Assembly (NCBI RefSeq): GCF_900769625.1
Contig: NZ_CAAGHK010000089.1
Coordinates: forward strand, 1-57,297
Source: an uncultured Clostridium sp.
GTDB lineage: Bacteria; Bacillota; Clostridia; Clostridiales; Clostridiaceae
Length of the DNA stretch: 57,297 nucleotides
Direction: 5' to 3'
Position numbers and translations under genes: made by a program. The notes under the pieces were generated by a model. It was not told the origin of the DNA. It ran no database searches and saw only the letters and a list, made by a program, of their open reading frames with translations. Shown in pieces: positions 9,191 through 19,298 of the stretch (position 1 is its first letter; each line of letters opens with the position of its first letter).

Positions 9191-9619
9191 CGTATTTCAC
9201 CTCTTATGATTAATATATCTTTATCTGTAAATATCTGTTGGAGAGTGTTTTTAACATATAGTCTGACTTATATTCAGTTAAATTTAAATTTTAAAAAATT
9301 ACGCTTATTCATAAAGCTATAATTTATTTCAATATTTATTATATAAAGGAGTAATTATAAATGCAAGAATGTATGATAATAAACAATACAAAGTGATAAC
9401 AAAAAAAGAAAATAATAATATGAAATAAGAAATTTAAAAAGCTATATGATTAAATATAACAGCAGTCGCTGAAGTAATAAAAACAATAAAATAATATGCG
9501 AAAATAAATTAATTATATAAAAAATACTCAAACAAAGAAAATAAATCATAGATAGTAAAATATTACAATTAATAAGCTATCAATAGAAAAAGTTATTACT
9601 TTATATTAATAAAAATAAT
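9191..9619. other. AT-rich intergenic region
   Basis: Over 400 bases with no convincing gene. An AAAGGAG site near 9346 precedes an ATG at 9361, but its frame closes after 11 codons; a neighbouring frame reads 19 codons (MYDNKQYKV...). At most this is the start of a lost gene. Confidence 0.45.
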
Positions 9620-9662
9620 AATTCATCAATGAATAAGACCATTTATAAATCATTGATGAATT
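9620..9662 (-). terminator. Terminator of the cardiolipin synthase gene
   Basis: A perfect 13-bp inverted repeat (AATTCATCAATGA / TCATTGATGAATT) lies just downstream of the gene. The T-run on the minus strand is weak but present. Confidence 0.6.
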
Positions 9663-9694
9663 AAACTATATACAATAAATAAATTAAACTCTAA

Positions 9695-11218
9695 TCATAG
9701 AAGAGGAAAAATTAATCTTAAGAGAGATTCAAAAATTTTAGTTTTGAGATTTCGATTTTCATGTTCTTCAATTGTAAGAAGCCGGCAATCATTCAGGTCA
9801 TTAATAAAAATATTTTCGTTATATCTGACAAGATTATTATCATAAATCACTGCATTTATTTCAAAGTTAAGCTTAAAACTTCGTATATCGAGATTGGCAG
9901 TTCCTATACTGCAGATTAAACCATCAGCACTTATAGTTTTTGAATGAATGAATCCTTTTTTATATTTATAGAATTTTATTCCGCTTTTTATAAGAGTATC
10001 GATCGAAGAGCTTAGAGCATAAGCCATGAAAAAGTGATCAGCTTTATCGGGAACCATGATTTTTACATCAACACCTGAAGAAGCAGCCAGTTTTAATGCC
10101 ATTATTATAGGTTCATCAGGAACAAGATATGGTGTCTGTATGTATATATTCTTACGGGCATTATTAATTATTTTTAAATATGAATTTCTTATATATTCTT
10201 CAAGATTGTCAGGACCGCTTGAAATAATCTGAATTCCTACATTATCAAATGCTTTACTTTTATTATCAGCAAAATCATCATTGTTATTATTCTTTATTTC
10301 ATTGTTGAAAAGATCACTTAAAACATATGTATCATCAGAAGATGGGGTAAGTTTTGCAATAATAAACTGCTTTTCATCTATAGATTCATCAGCAGCATAT
10401 TCCCAGTCAAGTGCAAATCGTGTCTGAAGTTCCAGTACTGCATCGCCCTTTATTCTCAAATGAGTATCACGCCAGAAATCAAACTGTTTTCCTTTATTTA
10501 CATATTCGTTGCCAACATTAAAGCCACCGATATAGCCTATTTTTCCATCTATAACAACTATTTTACGATGGTTTCTGTAATTAATTCTTAAATTAATAAA
10601 TCTTATTAAACTCGGAAAGAAAAAAGAGAATTTGATGCCAAGATTTTTTATGTATATGTACTCTTTTTTTGTTATACTATTTGAACCCATGCCATCTACT
10701 AAGAGGCGAACCTCAATTCCTTCAGAAACTTTTTTTCCTAATAGATTCAAGAGTTCAACTCCTAAATCATCACACCTGAAAATGTAATATTGTATGTTTA
10801 TAAAAGAAGAAGCGTTTTTTATGTCCTCAAATAAATCTTTGAATTTATCTTCACCATTGATGTATGTTTTTACAACATTATTATCAGTATAAATGCTTCC
10901 GCTTGTGTTATAATTCATTTTTATAAGGTCAATATATGGATTATGTTCTTTGGAAGACTGTGAAGCCTTTTTAAATTTTTCTATAATATGTTTTAGCTTG
11001 TTTTTATCAATACGTGCTTTCTTTCGAAAAATCTTTTCTTTAGATATGTTCTGCCCCAAACAAAGATATAAAATGAATCCTAAAAATGGAAAGATGGCAA
11101 GAACAAGAAGCCATGCCCATGTAGTTGTTGAATCACGTTTTTCAACGAAAATAAGTGAAACTGCACATCCTAAATCAATTATTAATAATACTGATGTCAC
11201 AATAACATAGAGGTTCAT
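9695..11218 (-). CDS. cls: Cardiolipin synthase (phospholipase D family)
   Basis: 507-residue membrane enzyme that condenses two phosphatidylglycerols into cardiolipin and glycerol. Two N-terminal membrane helices (residues 2-22 and 34-55) carry the typical TTTWAWLLVLAIFPFLGFILY segment. Two phospholipase D (HxK) motifs follow: HRKIVVIDGKIGYIGGFN near residue 218 and HSKTISADGLICSIGTANLD near residue 422. Length and architecture match bacterial Cls. AAGGCG upstream of the ATG supports the start. It is monocistronic with its own terminator. The symbol cls is by family resemblance. Confidence 0.9.
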   Translation of the reverse strand: MNLYVIVTSVLLIIDLGCAVSLIFVEKRDSTTTWAWLLVLAIFPFLGFILYLCLGQNISKEKIFRKKARIDKNKLKHIIEKFKKASQSSKEHNPYIDLIKMNYNTSGSIYTDNNVVKTYINGEDKFKDLFEDIKNASSFINIQYYIFRCDDLGVELLNLLGKKVSEGIEVRLLVDGMGSNSITKKEYIYIKNLGIKFSFFFPSLIRFINLRINYRNHRKIVVIDGKIGYIGGFNVGNEYVNKGKQFDFWRDTHLRIKGDAVLELQTRFALDWEYAADESIDEKQFIIAKLTPSSDDTYVLSDLFNNEIKNNNNDDFADNKSKAFDNVGIQIISSGPDNLEEYIRNSYLKIINNARKNIYIQTPYLVPDEPIIMALKLAASSGVDVKIMVPDKADHFFMAYALSSSIDTLIKSGIKFYKYKKGFIHSKTISADGLICSIGTANLDIRSFKLNFEINAVIYDNNLVRYNENIFINDLNDCRLLTIEEHENRNLKTKIFESLLRLIFPLL

Positions 11219-11572
11219 TATATCACGCCTTTTATAATTATTATCTCATTTATATTAGTATTTTTATCGCATATGCTGACTTTTATACTAAATTATATGA
11301 AATTGATGAATAGTTAATAAGGAGCAGATGTGATGATATTAAATGGATGAAAAGTTATTATAGCAGTAAGATATTCATTAATATAATAAACCAGTTATAA
11401 TAATATTAAAAAAGGTATTATTAAATTTTAAATTACTACTTTTCAAATGTCGAAAAAAGATATATAATTAAAAAGAAATTAGTTAATAACTATTATTGAT
11501 TACTTTACAAATACTGACCTTATAATAAGATCGTATAATAAAAAATATACAAAAGAAAATGAGGTAGACGCG
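11219..11572. other. Divergent promoter region of cls and the PFOR gene
   Basis: About 350 AT-rich bases. Two TATAAT-like boxes near 11521 and 11535 precede the PFOR gene, but the best upstream TTGATT is 19 bases from the nearer one, so I do not call a promoter. No convincing Rex operator is seen. Confidence 0.4.
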
Positions 11573-14500
11573 ATGAGAAAAATGAAAACAATGGACGGTA
11601 ATACAGCTGCCGCTTATATATCATATGCTTTTACAGAAGTAGCTGCAATTTATCCTATTACACCATCATCACCAATGGCAGAACATGTTGATGAATGGGT
11701 AGCAAAAGGAACTAAAAATATTTTTGGACATCCTGTTAAGGTTATAGAAATGCAATCAGAAGCAGGAGCAGCAGGAGCTGTTCATGGTTCACTACAAGCT
11801 GGTGTTCTTACAACAACTTATACTGCATCACAAGGATTATTATTAATGATGCCAAATATGTACAAGATTGCAGGGGAAAGACTTCCAGGAGTTATCCATG
11901 TAGCAGCTAGAGCACTTGCGACATCTTCATTAAATATATTTGGAGATCATCAAGATGTTATGTCAGCACGTGCAACTGGTTATGCAATGCTTGCTGAAGG
12001 TTCAGTTCAGGAAGTTATGGATTTAGCACCTGTTGCTCACTTAACAGCATTAAAGTGTAGAATGCCATTTATGAATTTCTTTGATGGATTTAGAACTTCT
12101 CATGAAATCCAAAAGATAGAAGTGTTGGAATATGATGAGTTAGCTCAATTAGTGGACAAGGATGCTTTAGAAGATTTCAGAAACAGAGCATTAAATCCAA
12201 ATAATCCTGTAACAAGAGGAACAGCACAAAACCCTGATATATACTTCCAGACTAGAGAAGCTGTTAATAAATTCTATGATGATATTCCAGCAGTAGTTGA
12301 AGAGTACATGAGTGAAATAACTAAGTTAACAGGAAGAGAATATCACTGTTTTGATTATTATGGAGCAGCAGATGCTGATAGAATAATAATTGCTATGGGT
12401 TCAGTTACAGATGTAATTGAAGAAACAATTGACTACTTAAATGCAAATGGAGAAAAGACAGGTTTAGTTAAGGTAAGACTTTACAGACCATTCTCATTAG
12501 AAAGATTTATAAAGGCTATCCCAGCAAGCGTTAAGAAGATAGCTGTTTTAGATAGAACAAAGGAACCAGGTTCAATTGGTGAACCATTATACCTTGACGT
12601 ATTAAGAGCTTTCTCTGGAAAAGCTGATGCTCCTCAAGTTGTTGGCGGAAGATTTGGATTAGGTTCAAAAGATCCAACACCATCACACATTGCAGGTGTA
12701 TTTGAAAACTTAAAGAATGAAGAACCAAAGAACGGATTTACTGTGGGAATAGTTGATGATGTTACTAACACTTCATTAGATGTAGTTGAAATTGATGCTG
12801 CTAAACCAGGAACTACTGCATGTAAGTTCTGGGGATTAGGATCAGATGGTACAGTTGGTGCTAACAAAAATGCAATCAAGATAATTGGGGATCATACAGA
12901 CATGTACGCTCAAGGTTACTTCCATTACGATTCTAAGAAATCTGGTGGTATAACTGTTTCTCACTTAAGATTTGGTAAGGAAGAGATTAAATCTCCATAC
13001 TTAATAGATAAAGCAGATTTCGTTGCTTGTCATAACCAAGCTTATGTTTACAAATACAACGTATTAGCTGGATTAAAGAAAAATGGCAAGTTCTTATTAA
13101 ATACTATCTGGTCACCAGAAGAAGTAGATGCTAAGTTACCTGCTGAAATGAAGAGATACATTGCTGAAAATAACATTGAATTCTATACATTAAATGCTGT
13201 TAAGATAGCACAAGAAATTGGTCTTGGTGGAAGAATCAACATGATCATGCAGTCTGCATTCTTTAAAATTGCTGACATCATTCCATTAGAAGATGCTGTT
13301 AAGTACTTAAAAGATGCAGTTGTTAAATCATACGGTAAAAAAGGTGAAAAAGTTGTCAGCATGAACCATGATGCAATTGATACTGGTATAAACTCAATTG
13401 TTAGAATTGAAGTGCCAGCTTCTTGGAATGATGCTGTAGATAATAATGACGAAAATGCTTCTGAAAAAGAAGTTCCAGCATTCATCAAGGATATCGTTGT
13501 ACCAATGAACAGACAAGAAGGAGACAGCATTCCTGTTTCAATATTCTTAAGAGAAGGTATGGATGATGGTACATTCATGCACGGTACTTCAGCATTTGAA
13601 AAGAGAGGTATTGCAGTTAACGTTCCAGAATGGGATTCATCAAAATGTATCCAATGTAACCAATGTGCATTCGTATGTCCGCATGCTGCTATAAGACCAT
13701 TCTTATTAAATGAATCTGAAGCTGAAAATGCTCCAGAAAGCGTTAAATTAGTACCTGCCAAGGCATTAAAATCAGAAGAACCATTACAATACAGCATCGG
13801 AGTTACTCCACTTGACTGTACTGGATGTGGAAACTGTGCTCAAGTATGTCCAGCACCTGGTAAGGCTCTTATCATGAAGCCACAAAATACTCAGGAAGAT
13901 CAAATTGAAGCTTGGGATTACACAATAGAAAAAGTTAAGAACAAGAACCCAATGAACAAAAACACTGTTAAGGGAAGTCAGTTCGAACAGCCATTATTAG
14001 AATACAGCGGAGCTTGTGCAGGATGTGGAGAAACTCCATATGCTAAACTTGTAACTCAATTATTCGGTGATAGAATGATGATTGCTAATGCTACAGGATG
14101 TTCATCAATCTGGGGAGCATCAGCACCTTCAAGTTCATACACTAAAAACCAGGAAGGACACGGTCCAGCATGGGCAAATTCATTATTTGAAGACAATGCT
14201 GAATTTGGTCTTGGAATGCAGTTCGGTGTTGAAGCTATAAGAGACAGAATTGAAGCCAATGCTAAAACAGCAATTGAAACTGGAGTTTCAGAAGAAGCTA
14301 AAGAAGTATTAGAAGACTGGATAGCTCATAAGAATTCAGGAGAAGCTACAAGACAAAGAGCAGAAAGAGTTATGGAAGTATTAGAAAATGAAAATAACGA
14401 AGCTGCAAAAGCAATATTAGAAGATAAAGACTTTTTAATGAAGAGATCACAATGGATCTTTGGAGGAGATGGATGGGCTTATGACATCGGATACGGTGGA

Positions 14501-15091
14501 CTTGACCATGTACTTGCTTCTGGAGAAAATGTTAATGTATTAGTATTTGATACAGAAATTTACTCAAATACTGGTGGTCAGTCTTCAAAATCTACTCCAA
14601 CTGCAGCTATAGCTAAATTTGCTGCAAGCGGTAAGAAGACTAAGAAGAAAGACTTAGGTATGATGGCAATGAGTTACGGATATGTATATGTTGCTCAAAT
14701 AGCTATTGGGGCTGATAAGAATCAGGCACTTAAAGCAATTGCAGAAGCAGAAGCTTATGATGGACCATCATTAATCATTGCTTACGCTCCATGTATAAGC
14801 CACGGTATAAAAGTCGGCATGGCAAATACTCAAGCAGTAGAAAAGAATGTTGTAGATTGTGGTTACTGGAATCTTTATAGATACAATCCAGCATTAAAGG
14901 GAACTAAGAATCCATTTACTTTAGATTCTAAGGAACCAAAAGCAAGCTTCAGAGATTTCTTAATGAGCGAAGTTAGATATGCATCACTTGCTAAGGCATT
15001 CCCGGAACAAGCTGAAGCATTATTTGATAAGACTGAAGCTGATGCTATGGAAAGATATGCTACATATAAAAGATTGGCAAGCCAGGAATAA
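11573..15091 (+). CDS. nifJ: Pyruvate:ferredoxin oxidoreductase (single chain)
   Basis: 1172-residue homodimer-forming enzyme that oxidises pyruvate with CoA to acetyl-CoA and CO2 and reduces ferredoxin; it is the hub of clostridial fermentation. Visible parts: the N-terminal YPITPSSPMAEHVDEW signature; two ferredoxin-type 4Fe-4S motifs, CIQCNQCAFVCP near residue 691 and CTGCGNCAQVCP near residue 748; the CAGCGETPY cysteines near 814; and the thiamine-pyrophosphate site GDGWAYDIGYGG near 965. Length equals the family's. GAGGT lies 7 bases before the ATG. Codon use is noticeably biased (many TTA, CCA, GGA and C-ending aromatic codons), as in highly expressed genes. A strong terminator follows. 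The family also goes by the name por. Confidence 0.95.
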   Translation: MRKMKTMDGNTAAAYISYAFTEVAAIYPITPSSPMAEHVDEWVAKGTKNIFGHPVKVIEMQSEAGAAGAVHGSLQAGVLTTTYTASQGLLLMMPNMYKIAGERLPGVIHVAARALATSSLNIFGDHQDVMSARATGYAMLAEGSVQEVMDLAPVAHLTALKCRMPFMNFFDGFRTSHEIQKIEVLEYDELAQLVDKDALEDFRNRALNPNNPVTRGTAQNPDIYFQTREAVNKFYDDIPAVVEEYMSEITKLTGREYHCFDYYGAADADRIIIAMGSVTDVIEETIDYLNANGEKTGLVKVRLYRPFSLERFIKAIPASVKKIAVLDRTKEPGSIGEPLYLDVLRAFSGKADAPQVVGGRFGLGSKDPTPSHIAGVFENLKNEEPKNGFTVGIVDDVTNTSLDVVEIDAAKPGTTACKFWGLGSDGTVGANKNAIKIIGDHTDMYAQGYFHYDSKKSGGITVSHLRFGKEEIKSPYLIDKADFVACHNQAYVYKYNVLAGLKKNGKFLLNTIWSPEEVDAKLPAEMKRYIAENNIEFYTLNAVKIAQEIGLGGRINMIMQSAFFKIADIIPLEDAVKYLKDAVVKSYGKKGEKVVSMNHDAIDTGINSIVRIEVPASWNDAVDNNDENASEKEVPAFIKDIVVPMNRQEGDSIPVSIFLREGMDDGTFMHGTSAFEKRGIAVNVPEWDSSKCIQCNQCAFVCPHAAIRPFLLNESEAENAPESVKLVPAKALKSEEPLQYSIGVTPLDCTGCGNCAQVCPAPGKALIMKPQNTQEDQIEAWDYTIEKVKNKNPMNKNTVKGSQFEQPLLEYSGACAGCGETPYAKLVTQLFGDRMMIANATGCSSIWGASAPSSSYTKNQEGHGPAWANSLFEDNAEFGLGMQFGVEAIRDRIEANAKTAIETGVSEEAKEVLEDWIAHKNSGEATRQRAERVMEVLENENNEAAKAILEDKDFLMKRSQWIFGGDGWAYDIGYGGLDHVLASGENVNVLVFDTEIYSNTGGQSSKSTPTAAIAKFAASGKKTKKKDLGMMAMSYGYVYVAQIAIGADKNQALKAIAEAEAYDGPSLIIAYAPCISHGIKVGMANTQAVEKNVVDCGYWNLYRYNPALKGTKNPFTLDSKEPKASFRDFLMSEVRYASLAKAFPEQAEALFDKTEADAMERYATYKRLASQE

Positions 15092-15181
15092 AATATTTTT
15101 TAGATGACTTAATAAGCTATCGGTAGTTGATAGTAAGTTGATCCCTCAATTTGTATATTAACTATTTAGATATATATCAAG

Positions 15182-15246
15182 ATACCCTTTCTTGCTGATG
15201 TGGAAATTAGTAGTTGTTATTCCACATTAGCAGGAAGGGTATTTTT
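15182..15246 (+). terminator. Strong terminator after the PFOR gene
   Basis: Long hairpin: ATACCCTTTCTTGCTGATGTGG pairs with the complementary arm ending GAAGGGTATTTTT, with few mismatches and a T-run. Confidence 0.75.
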
Positions 15247-15585
15247 GTTGCGTGCTTATAATTTTAATTAGATTTATAGTATAATTATAAAAAAGTAAAA
15301 TACAATTTAAAACGTACTGTAATATATTTTTATAATATAAATTTATTCTATATACTATATAGCCTATACCACTTATAACTTGGTATATTCAGATGATGAA
15401 AGAATTAGAAAAAGATTTGAGAAGTATTTAAAATTCATCTGAGGCTTTTCCGATTTTATGCGAAAATTATTGAAAACATGATATATATACCATATAATTA
15501 TTATGATGGTGAAAACAATATTTTTATTTAATTAAAAAGTTGAATATTGGTACAAATAACTAATAGAGAGAAAATTTATTAAGAA
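15247..15585. other. AT-rich intergenic region
   Basis: About 340 bases with no recognisable gene, hairpin or repeat; it leads into the receiver-CheX pseudogene. Confidence 0.4.
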
Positions 15586-16451
15586 TACTAGAATTTTAAT
15601 AGTGGATGATTCTCCACTCTAGATTGCATTACTTAGTGATATTCTTTAAGAATAGGATTTGAAGTAGTGAGACAAGCTATATCGCTTGATAAAGTAAAAA
15701 GTAAAGTGTAAAGATGCAGGCTAGAGCTTTTAACTATGGATATGATTATTCCAGGAACAGATGGATTTGAATGTACAGGATCTATACATGATATAGATAG
15801 AAATATTAAGGTTATTATGGTAAGTTCAATGATGGATGATGAGCTTGTTAGTAAAACTAAAAAGCTTAGAATAATCGGATATGTACAGAAACCGGTGGAT
15901 AGTGAAGTAGTAAAACTGCTTATTAAAAGAGTTACTGCTGATGAAGAACTTTTTAAACAGTTAGCAGGCTTTATGTTAATGTTTATACGGAATCATATCT
16001 GAATATATTCAATCATCTTACAAAAAATGTACCACAAATCATAAATTAAAAACTTGAAAATAAAGAAAAAGTAAGTGCAGGAATATCAGTGGTTATGGAT
16101 ATTGTACGAAAATATGGCGAAAGACTTATTCTTGATACGTCTTATGAGACAGAAGAGAACTTTTCAAAGGATCTTCTAAGAAGAGATGCAAAAAATAATG
16201 AAGAAGTACTTATTGTATTTTCGAAAATTGCAAATATGTTTGCAGGAAGCAGCTGTTCAATTTTTAATAAGAAAAACAAGATATTTGATCTTAGAGCAGT
16301 ACCACCGATTACAATTCATGGAGAATCGATAAATATTTCAAAAGCAGAACTTGAGTGTAATTTTTCTGCTGATATAAAAAGTCAGTTTGATGATATGTCA
16401 TTAAACATAGGTTTCAGAAGAGGTGAAAGCGAATGGATGTCAAACATATAA
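15586..16451 (+). pseudogene. Broken response regulator-CheX fusion gene
   Basis: The remains of one gene can be read across several frames. ILIVDDSPL (receiver start with the acidic pair) ends in a TAG near 15628. The frame then shifts to FEVVRQAISLDKVKSKV, a stop, then LLTMDMIIPGTDGFECTGSIHDID with the phosphorylation-site region, and KVIMVSSMMDDELV to a stop near 16001. A third frame continues ESYLNIFNHLTKNVPQII, a TAA, then the CheX-like part ISVVMDIVRKYGERLILDTSYET to 16451. An intact version would be about 280 residues: a phospho-receiver joined to a CheC/CheX-type phosphatase domain. At least three stops or shifts show it is dead. It overlaps the next gene by 19 bases. Confidence 0.75.
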
Positions 16452-16888
16452 ATCCGGTTATAGAGTCGGTTAACAATATAATGCCTCAGCTTGGATTTGT
16501 TGGAGTATCAAAAAAGGGAGTAAGTGTAAAAGGAAAAAACATTGAAAGTCCTGGAGTTGTAATAATCATTGGTCTTATTGGTGACGTAAAAGGTAACATA
16601 ATATATGGAATGTCTATAGATGATGCAAAAAAAATTGCATCACAGATGATGATGGGAATGCCAGTTGATGATTTAAATGAAATGGCTCAGAGTGCAATAT
16701 CAGAACTTGTTAATATGCTTACTGCCAACGTAGCAACAAACTATTCAAGAGATAATATAAATGTTGATATTTCAACGCCAACGCTTATCAAGGGTGAATT
16801 CACTGCAAATGCAAGTACAGATAAAGTGATATGCATTGAAATGGATGTCAGTGGAATAAATATTCAGGTAAATATTTCTTTAGCATAG
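16433..16888 (+). CDS. cheX: CheX-type chemotaxis phosphatase
   Basis: 151-residue protein of the CheX/CheC family, which dephosphorylates CheY-P. The active-site pattern E..N (SAISELVNMLTANVAT, near residues 96-111) is present, along with the family's G-rich strands (VVIIIGLIGDVKGNIIYGMS). The start overlaps the end of the broken fusion gene by 19 bases in another frame, suggesting former translational coupling. No other chemotaxis or flagellar gene is in the window, so its partner CheY must be elsewhere or was the broken neighbour. Confidence 0.8.
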   Translation: MDVKHINPVIESVNNIMPQLGFVGVSKKGVSVKGKNIESPGVVIIIGLIGDVKGNIIYGMSIDDAKKIASQMMMGMPVDDLNEMAQSAISELVNMLTANVATNYSRDNINVDISTPTLIKGEFTANASTDKVICIEMDVSGINIQVNISLA

Positions 16889-16980
16889 GATGGCACAAAA
16901 TATTGAATTTAAATTCTATCTGAGGATTTAGAAATTACAACTAATCACATTTATAATTTTTAAAATTATAAATGTATAGA

Positions 16981-17016
16981 AAAGAGCAGAGCATTAGGTA
17001 TGCCATGCTCTTTTTG
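16981..17016 (+). terminator. Terminator after cheX
   Basis: AAAGAGCA (16981-16988) pairs with TGCTCTTT, with an inner GCAT/ATGC helix and a T-run. Confidence 0.65.
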
Positions 17017-17081
17017 TGTTTTTTAAATAACGTAAAAGATCAGATACATGATAATACTGATGATGTTCTCCACAACTTAAA

Positions 17082-17259
17082 GGTGATGCAGTGACTGTTG
17101 ATTACAGCATTACCTTTGAAGATGAATTACTGCTACAGGCCATTTATAATTATAATTTTGAAATGGAAGATTGATATATATGGACAGTTTATGGATACAG
17201 ATTATGCAGTATTTCAGTTTTATGAAAATGGAGAATGGTATTATATTAATAATAAATAA
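17082..17259 (+). pseudogene. Gene remnant, family unknown
   Basis: GDAVTVDYSITFEDELLLQ runs to a TGA near 17174. A shifted frame then gives FMDTDYAVFQFYENGEWYYINNK to a TAA at 17257-17259. No start or ribosome site. It looks like the tail of a degraded small gene. Confidence 0.35.
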
Positions 17260-17476
17260 GGCAGATAAGAGGTTTTAAAATGGAAATCCGATAATATTAT
17301 CAAGTTTAATCCGTTTTTCTTTATATTGTCAATTACTTGTTATTCATAAGACTTTTGCTTCACAGAAATTAAAATATTCTTAATATTTTTCAATCAGACT
17401 ATCATAGTAAAAGATAAACTGATAAGCGCATTGAGGAGAATTTGTATTAATTATTTTATTTCAAATCTGATAAGTA

Positions 17477-18946
17477 CTATAAGAGGATATCATGATTGAA
17501 CATATCAAAGTCAAGCTGTCCGCTTACACCATCAATATATCCCTTGCAAGTGTACTGATGTCCGGCTTTTGAATTCCAGATACTATTTGCAGGAAGACTG
17601 AACGGTGAATTATTATAGTTTGCTTCCCATAATGAATATGATGCTAAACTTGAATCAAAGTTATTGATGAAATTAGTATAAGTGTAGACACATACATCCA
17701 TATTGCTGTATTTCTTAAATTCATTAATAAATCTTATAGTATATTCAAGGGCGGTTGAAGGACTGACTTCAACATCTACACAAGGTTTTAAATCGTTAGG
17801 CTTGTCCTTTATACATTCATAAAAAAGTCTTGCCTGAGCTTCCGGAGAGCTTGTACCAGTGAGGTAATGATAATAACCGACTTTAAGACCAGCAGTTTTC
17901 GCATTTTTACTGTTTTCTTCAGCATATTGATCAATATAGTAATCACTTTCAGATACTTTCATATAGACAACTTTTACGCCGGCATTTTTTACAGCATTAA
18001 AATCAATATATCCATTATGATTACTGATATCTATCCCTTTGAAAGTGCTTTCCTGAATCCCTTTAGTTTTACTCTTATAGTCACATTCTTCTGTATTTAT
18101 GTTGATATTTTTATTGGTGAAGTATAAATCTATATCAGGTTCAGTAACACCGGATGGAAGAACAAGCTTTCCATCTCTATCTAGAGTATAACCGTCCATG
18201 GTACTGTTAGTTACTTTTGCACCATTACTGTCAAGGTAATAGATATCTTTGCCAATACCAATCCAGCCTGCTCTCATGGCACCATCTTTACTGAAATAAT
18301 AGTCTTTATCTTCAATAGTTGTCCATCCAGCAGCCATAGTACCATTTTCTTTCAGATAATATTTAAAGTTGTTATATAGGAACCAGCCAGTTTTCATTGT
18401 TCCATTTTCATTAAAGTAGTACCATTTATTATCTGTGAGGTATTTCCATCCTGTCAGCATTATACCATTATTTGAAAAAAGATATGTGTTGTCGCCAATC
18501 TTTTTAATACCTTTTGTGACAGTTCCAGAGTCTGAAAGATAGTATTTGTTTCCTGAATCTGTCAGCCAGCCGCTAAGAAGTTTTCCACTTGCATCAAAGT
18601 AATAAGTTTTATCTTCTATTTCAACAAATCCAGTAGCTTTTGTATTATCATCTCGATAATAATACCTATTGCCATCGATAGTTTTCCATCCCTTAGAGAC
18701 TTTTTCATTTGTATTAGTATCCTCTTTTGCATAAGCAGCGTAATTAATAGATTGGTCAGTGGATATCTGATTGTTATTAGTGTCCGCATCAGCTGTTTCA
18801 TTTGAATTTTCATTACCAGATACTTGTACATATTCTGTATCTGTATTTCTGTGTACATTTGTATTTGTTGAACCATAAGCTGTTATTGGCAGTGAAGTGG
18901 CATATACTACGATAACAGCCATCAGTAGTTTCTTTGTATTTCTCAC
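17477..18946 (-). CDS. GH25 lysozyme with N-terminal wall-binding repeats
   Basis: 489-residue secreted muramidase cutting the MurNAc-GlcNAc bond of peptidoglycan. It starts at a GTG behind AAGGAGAT. Residues 1-25 are a signal peptide (to ITAYGS). Residues 26-85 are a low-complexity Asn/Thr linker. About 86-260 are seven choline-binding-type repeats (GW..IDG..YYY..). Residues 303-489 are the glycoside hydrolase 25 barrel with DISNHNG (Asp306) and the catalytic DVEVS (Asp401, Glu403). Repeats at the N-terminus and catalytic domain at the C-terminus is a common clostridial autolysin or phage-lysin layout; the signal peptide favours an autolysin. It has its own sigma-A promoter overlapped by a palindrome. 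Confidence 0.9.
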   Translation of the reverse strand: MRNTKKLLMAVIVVYATSLPITAYGSTNTNVHRNTDTEYVQVSGNENSNETADADTNNNQISTDQSINYAAYAKEDTNTNEKVSKGWKTIDGNRYYYRDDNTKATGFVEIEDKTYYFDASGKLLSGWLTDSGNKYYLSDSGTVTKGIKKIGDNTYLFSNNGIMLTGWKYLTDNKWYYFNENGTMKTGWFLYNNFKYYLKENGTMAAGWTTIEDKDYYFSKDGAMRAGWIGIGKDIYYLDSNGAKVTNSTMDGYTLDRDGKLVLPSGVTEPDIDLYFTNKNININTEECDYKSKTKGIQESTFKGIDISNHNGYIDFNAVKNAGVKVVYMKVSESDYYIDQYAEENSKNAKTAGLKVGYYHYLTGTSSPEAQARLFYECIKDKPNDLKPCVDVEVSPSTALEYTIRFINEFKKYSNMDVCVYTYTNFINNFDSSLASYSLWEANYNNSPFSLPANSIWNSKAGHQYTCKGYIDGVSGQLDFDMFNHDILL

Positions 18947-19009
18947 TTTTTTATCTCCTTATATATAAATTTTTCTAAAATAATACTTTTTTGGAATATT
19001 TCATTAAAT

Positions 19010-19038
19010 ATTGTAACATAGTTACATAATAATATCAA
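19010..19038 (-). promoter_or_regulatory. Sigma-A promoter of the GH25 lysozyme gene
   Basis: On the minus strand TTGATA (19033-19038), 17 bases and TACAAT (19010-19015) form a good promoter about 65 bases upstream of the start codon. Confidence 0.65.
19012..19026. promoter_or_regulatory. Perfect palindrome TGTAAC-N3-GTTACA over the promoter
   Basis: A 15-base perfect inverted repeat overlaps the -10 box and spacer of the lysozyme promoter, the classical place for a repressor operator. The regulator is not identifiable. Confidence 0.45.
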
Positions 19039-19298
19039 AAAGTCATTAAATATACTTTTAATACTGTAAAAATCATATAAAGAAGAGTTTTTTATGATTG
19101 TCGGTATTGTTTTATGATATAATGTAATAAAAATTTAATATATTGCAATAATAATTGACGATATCATACTGTATTATTTGTGAAGATGTTTATTTTCTTG
19201 TGGAATATAATGACAGAATGTATATACAGAAGTTGTATTGATAATTTGTTGATGATTGATTTAAGATAATTAAATCAATTAAGTGATAAGGAGATAGA

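Noticed and set aside
11430..11520. Rex operator before the PFOR gene
   Set aside because: A TAGTT-N3-AACTA palindrome is present but does not match the Rex consensus TTGTTAA-N4-TTAACAA.
13183..13797. Long open frame on the minus strand (204 codons) inside the PFOR gene
   Set aside because: It is antisense to the coding sequence of a highly conserved enzyme, has no ribosome site and reads as low-quality protein; it is a shadow of the biased codon use.
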